From NCBI GenBank assembly GCA_023053575.1, contig JAKZAP010000018.1, positions 17,946,202 through 18,010,201 on the forward strand: a DNA stretch of 64,000 nucleotides, given 5' to 3'. The notes beneath the pieces are model-generated. The model ran no database searches and was not told the DNA's origin. It worked only from the letters and a program-made list of their open reading frames with translations. The position numbers and the translations under genes were made by a program. Origin of the DNA: Branchinecta lynchi (Eukaryota; Arthropoda; Branchiopoda; Anostraca; Branchinectidae). The stretch's first letter is position 1. Every line of letters starts with the position of its first letter. Shown piece after piece: positions 32,290 to 43,572 of this stretch.

Positions 32290-33200
32290 GCGTGGACTAA
32301 CAAGTGAACTTTTGACGAAACCTTCCTGCCACTTCTGCCAATTTCCTGGTTTCGGCCGAACTCCAGAACTACTTGTCCGGCGAAAAAAGAAAGCTAAAAA
32401 ACGAACTAAGGGTATCTTCTTTTCCCAATAATGAACATCTAATCAACTTCAAATAAAAATTTAACTTATAACAAATTTTCCGACTCCAGCCGGATTTCGG
32501 TCGAACTAAATTTCCGGGTAAAATATGATTGTCAAACACGGATTCAGCATCTCTTCTTATCCTTAAATCGGTTATCTAATTAACTCTAAATAAAACTTAA
32601 GCTTCTAACAATTTTCCGGTTTTGGCCAGATTCGGGGGGAACTACATGTCCTTGGCCTAAATCGAACATCTAATCAACTCCAAATAAAACTTTTAATTTT
32701 AATAAACTTTCCGGTTTGGGCCGGATTCCGGGTGAACTGCTTGTCCGTTGAGAAAATGGTTTTCACCATCGTCCTCAGCATTTCTTCCTACCTCTAAATC
32801 GAACATTTACTCAACTTCAAATAAAACTTTTACTTTTAACAATTTTTCCGGTTTTGGCCGGATTCCGGGCGAACTACTTGTTCGATGACAAAATGATTTT
32901 CACCATCAGTGTTCAGCATGTCTTCTTACCCCATAATCGACTATCAAATTAGCTGTTTCAAAATATTTTGTTTGCCCCTTAATTTTAACCCCCTCCCCCA
33001 CCCCTAAATGTAGGGCTACAAAGCCCATCTACGAACTTGACTGGTCCGACGACCCAACGAATCCTCACACCAAGTTTCATCAAAATATCTCATTCCCTTC
33101 GAGAGTTATCGTGCTTACAGACGGACAGACGGACGGACAGACGGACAACTTTTGCGATGTCATAGGTATCCCTCCACTTACGTTTTGGGATCCCAAAAAC
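32290..33200 (-). mobile_element. R2 modular repeat, minus strand, several modules
   Basis: The minus-strand element starts at TTTTTGGGATCCCAAAACG (33182-33200). A GTCCGTCTGTCC stretch and CACGATAACTCTCGAAGGGA follow, then about six modules with GAACTACTTGTCCGGCG lines. Its far part (CTGCCACTTCTGCCAATTTC) matches the complement of 59315-59345. Confidence 0.75.
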
Positions 33201-33623
33201 TTAGAGTCGCTTTTGCTTCAATAGTCATCACGCATTCAATAGTCATATCAAACATCTGGATCGACTAAATCTTGTAAAAATTTAGAACAGTCTAGCTGTC
33301 CCCCATATCCTTTCTCTTTGTCCCATCTGGCAGTTTTTTTTTTACTGAATCTCAGAAATGATCTGTCCTCAGAGTGTAGTTTCGTTTTGCGAAATTTCTT
33401 CTCAGTTATCGACCTTGGACCAGAAATAGTTATTTGATGAGTAAATTCCGCCTAATCTCTCCAACTTCTGTTATTGATAAACAGAATAATAATACGTAGA
33501 TTATTAATATACGTAGATGGGGATGTGAACTGGTTAGATGAATTTGCCTTTCGGCAGGATCACTGTTCCTATGACCGGCTTCTACCACACTGTTGTAGTG
33601 GTTTGCGAGCTCTGTTTCACAAG

Positions 33624-33698
33624 CCCCTCGATAGCTCAAATGGTAGAGCGCCTGCCTTGTAAGCAGAGGGTCCTGGGATTAAATCCCGGCTGAGGAGC
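33624..33698 (+). tRNA. tRNA-Thr(UGU)-like sequence, probably pseudo or SINE-derived
   Basis: The arms can be laid out: D-arm GCTCAAATGGTAGAGC, anticodon arm CCTGC-CTTGTAA-GCAGA with anticodon TGT, and T-arm CTGGG-ATTAAAT-CCCGG. The A box TAGCTCAAATGG is good, but the T-loop lacks TTC and the acceptor stem pairs at only about five of seven positions. A degraded gene or SINE head is likelier than a functional tRNA. Confidence 0.5.
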
Positions 33699-33699
33699 A

Positions 33700-34159
33700 A
33701 TTTTGTTTTTGAGTTCACTACTTATGAAAACCAAACGGTCCATCCATGGCCTGGACAAAACATTTTCCGATTCATTATTTATGACACGCCTTTTGTAGTT
33801 AAAAATGTAGTTAAAGAAATTTTTTAAAAGATCCAAATGAGATAATTAATTTCCAAATATTAGGGGCGAAAAATCGTAAATAAAATATGGGTTAATTTAA
33901 AAAGTTAGGTGACGTGAATAGTTAAAATTGGGTAAAAATAGATTAAAAATAACGTCACTGAGGGATGGAGGAGTACCCACAAAAAGTAGGAAATATGATT
34001 TCTTAGTTTTTAAATAATATAAAAATAAGTTAAATTACAAAAGATGCTACGAAAAAAAAAAAAAATGACACACCTTTCACGAAGTTTAACTGATGAATTT
34101 GTATGTATCTGCATTTTTTAAGCTAAGCTCTCCTTCTCCTCAACCAAGGCAAAAAGAGT
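33700..34159. other. AT-rich intergenic stretch
   Basis: Nothing recognised apart from an A homopolymer near 34054-34067. It could be the body of a SINE headed by the tRNA-like sequence, but no second copy in the window supports that. Confidence 0.35.
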
Positions 34160-34599
34160 GAACTATTGACCAAAAAAAAGCGCTAGAAGCTCATATGGCA
34201 CTTGCGAAGACGGGTTCAGAGGATCACTGTGGGCATTTGTCGACTTGTGGGCTTATTGTAATCCCTTCTAAGCAAAACCCTTGAGGCACGAATGTTCATA
34301 GGCCTTTGGGGATCATTAAAATATATCGTTTGCTCGAAAACATATTTTACACTTTGCGGTAAAGATGAGAGGCTTAAGGGACGCATTTGTAATCAAAACT
34401 CTTGAGTAAAAAATTATCACGGTCACGAAAATTTATTGTTTGTTCAGATTATTTTTACACTTTACAGTTATGAGGCGTGCTTTAAAGGGGCTAGGAATTC
34501 ACTTGTAAGCAGAACCTTTGAGGCACACATGATTATGGGCCCTTCAGATCATGAAAATGTTTATTTTGGTCAAAAGTGATTTTTGTAGGCTACTTTGCG

Positions 34600-37120
34600 G
34601 TTCAAGGTTCAAGGTTTAATTTACACTTCTCTATAAAGTCAAAATAAACAGAGAGTAGAGCCGGTGACACAAGGTCGATTGGCAAAGCCCGGTACAAAAT
34701 ATAACAAACATATTTTACATATAACTAATAATATAAGTAAATGTTACTAATTCCATGACTCACCACCAGACGGGAACCCGCCCCACAAACCCACCGACAC
34801 TCTGCAAGATCAACCCGAAATCCCACAAAAAATACCCAATGCGCAAGCGGGGGTTACCGATGGCCGGCAACTTATACGGACCCCAACCAAAACATATCAG
34901 CAACAAATAAGAATTTACTTCAATTTTTTTTATCGATGGTTCTTGAATTTATTTATAAGTATAGAATGAAGTTGCTTTTTTATATTTGGAAGAGATTACT
35001 GAAATCAATATATGGCAAATAAAGATGCCATGAACCCGTGATTGAAAAATATGGTGAGAACCGCGATCTCTCAGTGGTTAATTTAAGGTGCTGCATTTTC
35101 CATTTATGACGAGTTCCATAAGGATGGTCAGGTTGCTCAGGGGAAAAATTACTCGAACGAAAATACGAAGGTAGTTCCGACCGGTCATATTTAACCTTAA
35201 ATAAAAAAGAATGAAGAGTAAACAATTCTGAAACAGGCAAAACATTAGTTAACAAATATAGCAGTTTTAGTTTTGTTAGGATAACAAGAAGGGGACGGTA
35301 AATATTTTTGTAAAATTCGAAGAGCCCGGTTTTGAAGAGTCTGTATCGGTTTCACATGATATTTGAATGTTGCCAAATAAATCAAGGGACAACACGTAAG
35401 CCGCGAATGTATCAAAGCAAAATAAATCAGGCGTAGAATTTCATAGGGAAAAAATGCTGAAACCTCCGCATTATACCAACTTCTTGTGCAACTTTAACCT
35501 GTGATCTATTACAATGTTCTTTATACGATAGATTTTCATCAATAATTATATTATTGATTAATAATTAAGATACCAGAGTGAAGTTAACCTTCGAATTTGA
35601 ATATCTGTAGCCTGATCAGTTATTGTTGAAATCCCTTTTGCTTTGTGTCCAATTCTACTATAAATGATAAATTTCGTTTTGGCGGCATTTAATGACAAAC
35701 GATTAGCTTTTAGCCATACAATCAGTTGGGAAAACACGGTTTGCAGCTTCTCTTTGACATCCTCTTCCGACTGTCCTGCAAGTGTTGATCCGGTATCATC
35801 GGCGAAAAGAACATTCAGTCTGTTGTTTTCTCTCTCTGATGAAAGGTCATTTATGTATATTAGGAAAAGCAGTGGTTCCAGAATTGAACCCTGAGGGACA
35901 CCAATATTTGACAATAAGCATGGATCCGAAACTGTCTTATTAATAGTTGTAACTTGGGATCGACCTGTTAGGTAAGATGCGCTTACCTAAATAAGATGCG
36001 CCATGGCTTAATATATAACAATATATCGTGACAAATCGTTTCGAATGCCTTCTCAAGGTCCAAAAAAATACTCGCCGGAATCAATTTTTATCAAGACATT
36101 CGTGAATAAATTGGATCATAGTCAGGATGGCATCTTGTGTACTATGTCCCTTTCTAAAACCAAACTGATTTTTTGAAAAATAATCTTTCGAAGTAAGGAA
36201 ATCATACACTCTATTATAAAAACATCACTCCATTAATTTAGAAAAACCCGAAAGGATAGATATTGGTCTATAATTCGTGCAGCTACTCCGTTCATCACTT
36301 TTATACAGTGGTAACACCTTTGCTTTCTTAAATGCATCAGCAAAAGTTCCCGATCGAAATGACAGGTTTATTAAATGACACATTACTTTATTAATACTCA
36401 GTAAAATAGCTTTCACGATATTTGTCGACGATTCATCAATCCCCAGGGAATTTCCACTCTTTAAAAGCTTACCAATATTAGCAAGCTCTTCCTTTGTTAC
36501 CGGTGTTAAAAACATAGACTTTTCAGAAGGCTTTCCGAGGTATGTTTGATAATCACATTGACCATGTGGCATATTATGTCGGAGCTTGCTGGCTACCGAC
36601 TGTCCAATTGACGCGAAATGCGAGTTCATGTAGTTGGCTATTTCTAGCTCCCTTTCAATTGTATTACCATGAGCGTCCTTTATTTCGGATGGTGTAGAAG
36701 ATGTTCGCGATCGCTTCAAGCATGAATTTATTAGCTTCCCAAGTTTTCTTTGGTGACTTACTTACTTCACTAAAAGAATCAAAATAATATTTCATTTTAG
36801 CATTACGTATTATTTTTGAAAGTAGGATTTTGTAATTTTTTAAAGTTGTTTTATTTTCTTCACTTGGGAATGATAAAAAAGTTTTATAGAGAGCGTTTTT
36901 TTGTTTTATTGACGTCAAAAGGGATGGAGATATCCAGCGTTGAATGGGTTGATTATATTTCCCTTTATGTTTTTTTTTACTCTGGGGCATGACTCATCAA
37001 AAGTAGCATTAAATGCTTCTAAGAAATAAGCTGTTGCAGAATTTACTTCTTCAGCATCAAAGACACGAGACAAATCAGTAATACTCAATTTATCATTTAA
37101 ACAATCTAGATTTTTTTGTA
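34600..37120 (-). mobile_element. LINE-D, 5'-truncated CR1/jockey-like retrotransposon
   Basis: Minus strand. The 3' end is at about 34600 with the tail CCTTGAACCTTGAA. The 5' end falls at about 37120 inside the region between endonuclease and reverse transcriptase. It is inserted in an A module of R1: CACTTTGCGG lies on one side and GAGTACTTTCAGGAATTC on the other. Confidence 0.85.
34980..37118 (-). pseudogene. Reverse transcriptase of LINE-D, frameshifted
   Basis: Read from 37118 downward, the pieces follow the order of a CR1/jockey-type polyprotein. First comes a linker (VFDAEEVNSATAYFLEAFNA), then SWEANKF-like and SKSPKKTW lines (36990-36664). RT-region lines at 36719-36225 include KAKVLPLYKSDERSSCTNYR and PISILSGFSKLME. 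Next is the RT core at 35914-35558, with GVPQGSILEPLLFLIYINDL and the catalytic LFADDT. A C-terminal piece at 35255-34980 has HPYGTRHKW. Frame changes at about 36720, 36225-35914 and 35558 break it. The protein would reverse-transcribe element RNA at a nicked target; this copy is dead and lacks its endonuclease. Confidence 0.85.
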
Positions 37121-38397
37121 TTGATCAAATGAGTACTTTCAGGAATTCATTTGTACGCTAAACTCTTGAGGCAAAAATATCATGGGCCTTGTAGATCATG
37201 AAAATGTATTATTTTTGCCAAAATTTGTCCACTTTGGGGTTAAGCTGCGCGCTTTAAGGGGACCAGGAATTCATTTGCAAGAAAAAATCCTTGAAGCAGA
37301 TATGAGAAACACCAGAGGCTTCATAAATGTCAAGTTTCATTAACTTCTCATCACCGGTTCGAAAGTTGTACATGTCTCAAGTTTCCTAATTTGCCTCCCT
37401 CCATCCCCCCCTCCTCCTCAATGATCGGATGTGGGAAGTGACCACTTCCAAGGCGATCTTGTTGGGTCATTAATGCGCCAGCCAAGTTTCATTGTCCTAG
37501 CACATCTGCAAGTATCTTAACCCGCGATCACTGGAATTCCAGGCCCCCCTCCCTCACTCCCACCACAGTGCCCAGATCCAGACCGGTTCTGAAAATGATC
37601 TGTCTAGGACGTGTTTGTTCTTCACAACAAGCTTCTTCCCGATTCCTTCATTTTGAGCGTGACACAAGATCTCCGGCTCCCCGAACTCCCCCAAAGTCAC
37701 CGAATCAGGTTCGGACTTAGAAATGGTACTTCTAAGACACAAAGTCTTTCAGTTTATCACGTTTCATAAAAATTCAACCACCCGTTCGAAAGTTTTGTAT
37801 ACCTCAAGGTTCCGCATTCCCCCTCCTTCTACTCCCCCCATGATGGTCGGATCGGAGAAACGATATTCTTAGGTCAATCTGGTGGGGTCCCTGAAACGCT
37901 TTTTAAGTTTTCATCCTCCTAGAACGTCTGGAAGTATTCGCGATCCCCGGAAATCCGGAACCCCCTTCCAACTCCCCCACAGTGCACAGATCCTGTCCGG
38001 TCCTGTCAACTATGTATTGCTCGTTCATACCACCATGTTTCATCACGATCCCTCCACTCTGGTCGTTTTGCACGATTTCCGACTGCCCCCTTCAACTCCC
38101 TCCAAAATGACCGGATCCGGTTTGGACTTAAAGATCTGAGACACGAGATCCATTAATATCCAATCTCCCGTTCAAAAGTTATGTATACGTCAAGATTCCG
38201 GATTCCCCTACCTCCACTTCCCCCAAGATGGTCGTATTCAAGAAGTGACTATTCCCAAGTTAGCTTGGTAGAGTCCCAAATACGCCTGCCAAGTTTTATC
38301 GTCTTAGCACACCTGGACCGACCCACCCACCGACTGACGGACAAGTGATCGATATGTGGTCTTTGGCCGGAAGGCAAGTGCCAGAAAAATATATATG

Positions 38398-39210
38398 GCT
38401 TCAGCATGCATTCTTAACCCCGAAACAAAACTCTAATAAACAAGAGATATAAAACTCCAGTTCAAACAAAGTTTCGAGTTTTGCCGAGTTACGAACAAGT
38501 TGCTTCACAAGCGAGAAAATAAACTTCAGGTCAGCACGTATCTTTAGTCGATGTCGAGCCTTTAATCGACCTTGATTTTTTTTTATCTAATTTCCAGTTT
38601 GGGCCAAATTTAAGGTGAATAGCTTGACAAAAAAGTACTTCTCCTTACTCCTATATCGAACCTCTAATCAACTTCAAAGAAAACTTTCACTTTTACTACT
38701 GTTCCAGTTTCGACCAGATTCCGGGTGAACTATTTGTCGGGTGAGATTTTTTTTCTTCAGATATGTGTTCAGCAATCCTTACCCTTCTAGATCAATTTAA
38801 TTGCTTTTAAACAATATTTTTTGTCGCCCCTTAATGTGAACCCCCACCCCTAAAAATAGGGCTATAAAGCTGATCTACGAACTTGACCTGTAATCTGGTC
38901 CAAAGAATCCCTGTTTACGGTGCTACTGATATACTTGTACTTTTTAAATCCTTACACGAGGATTTACTGGCCGATGCTTGTATGAGGTTGAATCCTCACC
39001 ACCGCCTTATTAGGTTATTTTAGTCTTTTTTGTTAACGTATTTTGTCTTTTTTTTCTTTCTTATTTTTTTCTCCTTATTTACTCCACTGTTTGTTTTTGT
39101 CAAAACTTTAGTGGGTTATAAATATACTTACTTACTTACTTACTTTATACTAAGTTTAAACAAAATGTTTCGGCTCCTTCGAGGGTTATTCTGCTAACAG
39201 ACAGACGGAA
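38398..39210 (-). mobile_element. R2 repeat, degraded, interrupted by a LINE tail
   Basis: R2 lines in minus orientation (GGCCAAATTTAAGGTGAATA, CATATCGAACCTCTAATCAA, GGGCTATAAAGCTGATCTAC) run to 38908 and resume at 39148-39205 (AAGTTTAAACAAAATGTTTC, CAGACAGACGGAAAGACG). The terminal GGGATCCC is lost. The gap is filled by a LINE 3' end. Confidence 0.6.
38909..39147 (+). mobile_element. LINE 3' end with (ACTT)n tail
   Basis: The sequence breaks the R2 line after AAAGAATCC and ends in TATAAATATACTTACTTACT repeats (39118-39147), after which R2 continues with CTAAGTTTAAAC. The body is T-rich with no ORF, as expected for a 3' UTR. Confidence 0.65.
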
Positions 39211-39259
39211 AGACGAAGACATCTTTCTAAATGGAAAGAGGAAAATTACCAAGGTCTTA

Positions 39260-39795
39260 AGCAGTGGAAATCTTTCGAAATGCCGATGGCTCAAAATGCC
39301 GACAGTTCAAAATGACCACAGGGGAGACTAACATCCTCCGTTTTCAAACTGTTTTCACATGGGAGGCCGAAATGATCCTGGGACAACGGATAGTGAGATT
39401 ACATGGGACAGGATTACCACAGAAAAGGTATTCAGTTTGTCGGTTTAGAATTCGGCAAAGAGTCTCAAAATTTCGTCTCAAAAATTTCATGATCAGAATT
39501 CATGTTACATTTTGGGACCACGAAACATTACTGACAGGGTACTGTCAGTTTGTAAAGTCTGTCCGTCGGTCTGTATATTAGGAAGATAACACTCAGATCG
39601 GTTTACATATTTTGATCAGGCTTGATGTGTAAGGCCTTTGGACATTGTACAGTTGCAGTCCATTGCTTACCTATCATACATAGTTAATACGGACTGAGCA
39701 ACTCAAATAATTCATTCGTGGGAATCCTGAACCGTAGGCATTTGAGTAGTGGGCATTTTGAATAGTGGGCATTTTGACCCCTGGGAATTCCGAGT
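39260..39795. repeat. Inverted GGCATTTTG lines, possible foldback
   Basis: CAAAATGCCGACAGTTCAAA and GAAATGCCGATGG near 39273-39312 are inverted relative to GTGGGCATTTTGAATAGTGG at about 39750-39775. No defined ends or duplication. Confidence 0.35.
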
Positions 39796-39799
39796 TGTG

Positions 39800-40371
39800 G
39801 GCCGTAACAAATTTCCGAAAATTGAAAAAAGAATATTAGGTATTATAGGTCACAAGGGCTTTTCGGTTTTACCTTCCTCTGTTTCGAGTTTTTTTTTCCG
39901 AGCTTTTGCTCCATAGCGTGTCGGTCTATTTTAAAATCAGCGTTCCACCGATTTATTTTATACTGGTACGTTGTGCAGGATCTTAAATAACACACTCGTC
40001 TGTATCTCGTCCGTATCTTGTCTGTACCTCGAGCTGTACCTATGAACTGTCATTATACTACATCATAATATTAGCAAGAAAAGGAACGCCGCCATGTAAC
40101 ACCACGTAACACTACGTAACCACTATTAGTCCTAACTTATTCCATTTTCAATAATCCTATAATTATCGTCCTTCACTGAGCCTCGCGAGTCTCGATTTGT
40201 AACCCAAGTCATTCGTTCGTCTACGTGATATCACTTCTTAGCAATTCATTATTCATGCGAATCAATCAGCTAACATTCGCCAGAATATAGAGAGGACGAT
40301 AGGCTATGGATTTCTAGAAGGCCTTCCGACGAAACGACGAAACTTTTAAACGAGGATATTAAAATGAGAGA
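39800..40371. other. Intergenic, no gene recognised
   Basis: No coding frame, RNA or recognised repeat. Short local repeats only (CGTCTGTATCTCG, CACCACGTAACACTACG). Confidence 0.4.
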
Positions 40372-40905
40372 TTTATTCAAACAATGTTTACAACGGATAC
40401 GTCAGCTATGATTCTTCATCAGCGATATTTCGGCCCTTCTTGGCAAGGGTCCTCGTCAGGCTGTCAATCCTCTGGTTTAACTTCGGGGAAGGAAATAAAC
40501 CTGTAATGAAAAAATCTTATTAAAAACTTCAGTTGGTTTATCACTTATCCTTTCCTTCCGGCCAAATTGGATAATTGTCTGCATGTCTGGGCTGTGAAAG
40601 TTCCATACTTCGTAGATAAATATTCTTCGAGCCCAAGCTGACTTTGAAACATTTATTCAAACAATGTTTACAACGGATACGTCAGCTATGATATAAACAA
40701 ACCTGTAATTACAGGTTTACAAGAAACCTGTAATTACAGGTTTGTTTCCTTCCCCGAAGTTGAACCAGAGGATTGACAGCCTGACGAGGACCCTTGCCAA
40801 GAAGGGCCGAAATATCGCTGATGAAGAATCAAAGCTGACGTATCCGTTGTAAACATTGTTTGAATAAATGTTTCAAAGTCAGCTTGGGCTCAAAGAATAT
40901 TTAAA
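40372..40905. mobile_element. Penelope-like inverted pair with hammerhead-like cores
   Basis: Left arm about 40372-40515 and right arm about 40733-40880 are inverted copies of about 140 bp. A third partial copy of the outer line lies at 40645-40692 (ATTCAAACAATGTTTACAAC). Each arm contains CTGACGAGGACCCTTGCC followed by AAGAAGGGCCGAAATATC. That is the CUGANGA, stem II, GAAA order of hammerhead ribozymes, which are known in the terminal repeats of Penelope-like elements. The stem III side is imperfect. No reverse transcriptase is present. Confidence 0.5.
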
Positions 40906-41424
40906 ATGAGAGAAAATAGGAAGAAACCGCTACTGATCTCTGCGACTGATTATTGTGAAGAAAACCGTGCCGTTTCTTGAAATCCTAACATCAGTTGTGA
41001 TGCAGCGGACAAGAAGCCAGCCAATAGACGAAGATCACGTGATCAGCCGTTTATTTGGAAACACGGTTGTTATATATAATCCAAGTTCGTTTAGATGTAA
41101 ATCAGCTTTTGTTGCGAACAGGTTGACTTCCAAGACAGGTCGCGACACCAACCATCACAAACAACAGAAAATCTAATCCATCAACGAGCCGTCAAACTCG
41201 TCCGCTCAAAATTATGAATGAAAGAAAATATGTTGACTTTTAAGGAGAAGTCAGATATTATAAAGTCTCGGAAAACAATTTGAAAGCCATGTACACTGCT
41301 AAATATTTTTTTTGTTTTTTATCCCTACCAGAACAATAATTTTCTTTCTCTTTTGGTGTACCCGTCTTTTGCTTTTATTTCGTTTGGCAACTACGAGAGA
41401 GCTGATCCCAGTGTGTTAATTAAT

Positions 41425-41800
41425 GTGAGGCTTCACCTTCCAGATTTTTCTTCCGGATTCCAGACAGCCGTTTTCATCGAGACGGATCTGGAAGGTGAAG
41501 CCAGGCCAAAAATGTCTGGAAGTCCGGGGTGCTGGACCAGGGCCTCGCAGCCACTGTACTCTCGTACACTAATGGAAGAACTCCTTGTGGACTCTGGCTG
41601 TACTCCTGATGTACTTGTTGTACTCCGATTGTACTCTCGAAGTACTTGTTGTACTCCCGGTGTACTCCTAATGTATTCCCGTACTCCCACAAGAACTCTC
41701 TTGTACTCCGAAAAGTACTCCTGTACTCCTGAAGAACTCTCTTGTACTCCCAAATGTAATCTTGTACTCCCGCTACATTTTGTGTACTCCTTGTACTAAA
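41425..41800 (+). repeat. Minisatellite element (GTACTCC)n, copy 1
   Basis: The flank GCTTCACCTTCCAGAT and its inverted form ATCTGGAAGGTGAAGC (41424-41500) precede GGGTGCTGGACCAGGGCCTC. Some twenty diverged GTACTCC units follow at about 41555-41800. The same unit and an inverted version of the flank occur at 45785-46300. ORFs here are repeat artefacts. Confidence 0.7.
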
Positions 41801-41999
41801 GCTGCGACAAATACATAGAAAAGTATGTTCGTTACAGTCCTGTATTCCCAGAAGCTCTATGGCTTTACCTCCACTCATCTGGTCGGGTAGTTTGTGGTCT
41901 GCTTGTGACTTTCAAGAAGAAAAAAGAAGAGTCCAATGAATTTCGAGAAATCCTGGGAATAGTGGTTAGTTGCTTGGACAAAGTTTTTCCTCTACAGTT

Positions 42000-42165
42000 T
42001 TCCAAATCCATCCCGTAAAATAGTAACTTAGTAACTATTTGCTTACCATGCTCGGGAGCGTAGAAAGCGTGGTAGCTACGAATCTCTGTAACGTGATTGG
42101 CCCTATAAGCCCGTGGCATGATATTTTAGTAACTACGGTAAGTAGGGTGGAACACGCTCTGAAGC
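42000..42165. repeat. Fragment of the 49-kb foldback family
   Basis: GCTTACCATGCTCGGGAGCG, AGCTACGAATCTCTGTAACG and CCCGTGGCATGATATT match 49132-49213 line by line. The end AGTAGGGTGGAACACGCTC matches 49280-49300. One arm of the foldback is present. Confidence 0.6.
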
Positions 42166-42537
42166 TGCAAAATCTCAAAGACAAGCAAGCATGCTGATTG
42201 AATATTAGAATGCCGAGCGACAACGAAACGAGAGTTATTCTTACCCTGCGATTTGTAAGGCTGAAGAGAATATAACAATCGTGACTTGACATCGAACAAC
42301 AGCTAGGACAAATATAGTGCCAAAAGATTATCAGTACACCGAGGGGTTTCTCACTTCCAAAAACGATGTACACCAAGTGGCGCGTGCCGCGGTGCCGAGC
42401 CGCTGCCGCAGTTTTTTTTTTTTCTTCAAATTAAAATATTGCGATAAACCATGATTTCTGAGGTAGCTCGTAAACAAATTTAATCAGATATTGGCCAAGA
42501 ATGACGCTAGTCTACAACGTTCATGAGCTTGGGTTGA

Positions 42538-42935
42538 ATACAAGAGCTAGAAGCTCAGATGGTACTTGCAAGACTGGGTCAGAGGATGAAATTTAGGAAT
42601 TTGCAAATTCTTGTGTTTCTTGTGTTTATTTATAAGTAATATCCTTGAAATAAGAATGATCATGGGCCCTGGCCGTGGAAATGAAGAGAATGATCTGGTA
42701 AAAAGTATTTTATTTTTGCACTTTAAGGGCACTAGAAAATTCATCTGAAAGCAAAAAGCGTGAGGCAAAAATGATGATGGGCTCATGGGGATCATGAAAA
42801 TGTATATTTTGCTCATCTATTTTTTTGGACTTTAAGGAACTCGTTTGTAAGCAATACTCTTGAAGCAAAAATTATCATGGCCCCTGAGCATCATGAATAC
42901 TTATCGTTTGGTCAAAAGTATTTTTTTTTTCACTT
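42538..42935 (+). mobile_element. R1 left part with A modules (copy 9)
   Basis: Left end ACAAGAGCTAGAAGCTC at 42540-42556 and then GACTGGGTCAGAGGATGAAA. Three A-type modules follow (CTTGAAATAAGAATGATCAT, GTGAGGCAAAAATGATGATG, CTTGAAGCAAAAATTATCAT). It ends where the R2 terminus TTTTTGGGATCCCAAAACG starts (42934-42952); R2 itself is cut after about 40 bp. Confidence 0.65.
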
Positions 42936-43004
42936 TTTGGGATCCCAAAACGTAAGTGGAGGGATACCTATGTCAGGACATGCTGAAACGAGCCAATGCA
43001 GGAA

Positions 43005-43335
43005 TACAAAACTTAAAACTTCTTTCAAAAATGAAAATAGCCCAGTGTCACCTACCACGAGTTTATACTTCTTTATCCCCACCCTGGAATACACAGCACC
43101 CGTTTGGCATTTTTCATTAATCAATCAATCACGTTAAATTTTTTATTAATCAATCAATCCCGTTTAATTTTTTTTCATTATCGCAGGAACAAAGAGATAA
43201 ACTAGAAAGAATACAGAAGCGGGCTCTTATTATTATTCATAGTGGACCGAAGCTTCCCTACTCATACCTTTTTAAACACTTTAACCTAAAAACACTGCAG
43301 GAGCGCAGAAAGGAGCTAAGCACTGACTTCGGTTC
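43005..43335 (+). pseudogene. CR1-like LINE C-terminal fragment (LINE-E)
   Basis: Translation gives SLYFFIPTLEYTAPVWHFSL at about 43060-43120. After an interruption of duplicated ATCAATCAATC sequence it resumes with DKLERIQKRALIII and LFKHFNLKTLQERRKEL (about 43190-43330). These are standard lines of the C-terminus of CR1/jockey-type LINEs, just after the reverse transcriptase. There is no 5' part and no tail, so it is a decayed remnant unrelated to the larger LINE-A ORF that follows. Confidence 0.7.
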
Positions 43336-43448
43336 AGCCATGGTATCTCATCCTCTCCACTCCCAAGTCCTCCCCCCCCCCACCTATCAAAATGTTAGAA
43401 GTCGGCCAGGGCTGAACCGAACCTGAAAACGAGACAGCGAAACATGGT

Positions 43449-43563
43449 AAACAAATATCAATATCGATATCGAATATCGAAATTAAAAATATCGATATAT
43501 CTATTATCGAAAGTGAAAATATCGACATATCGAAAAATCCAAATATCGCCCAACACTAGCACA
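43449..43563. mobile_element. ATCGATAT-rich insertion with 10-bp flanking duplication
   Basis: GAAACATGGT occurs at 43439-43448 and 43564-43573. The 115 bp between are made of ATATCGATAT-type words and end CGCCCAACACTAGCACA. The complement CTAGTGTTGGGCGATAT resembles ends known from small hAT-like elements, but the opposite end lacks it. Confidence 0.5.
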
Positions 43564-43572
43564 GAAACATGG

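Larger units (their letters stand above)
34160..38397 (+). mobile_element. R1 modular repeat, near full length, split by a LINE (copy 8)
   Basis: Left end AGCGCTAGAAGCTCATATGG at 34167-34186, A-type modules at about 34230-34600 (period about 120 bp) and again 37121-37320. R1 modules follow to a right end at about 38340-38397 (GGCAAGTGCC). A 2.5-kb LINE interrupts the A modules. Without the LINE the copy would be about 1.7 kb. Confidence 0.75.

Noticed and set aside
41353..41878. ORFs of 134-148 codons with repeated Tyr-Ser-Arg-Thr or Glu-Tyr patterns
   Set aside because: They are translations of the GTACTCC minisatellite in both directions.
43444..43572. N-terminal extension of the LINE-A ORF
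   Set aside because: These codons come from the ATCGATAT insertion, which has its own flanking duplication, so they are not part of the LINE protein.
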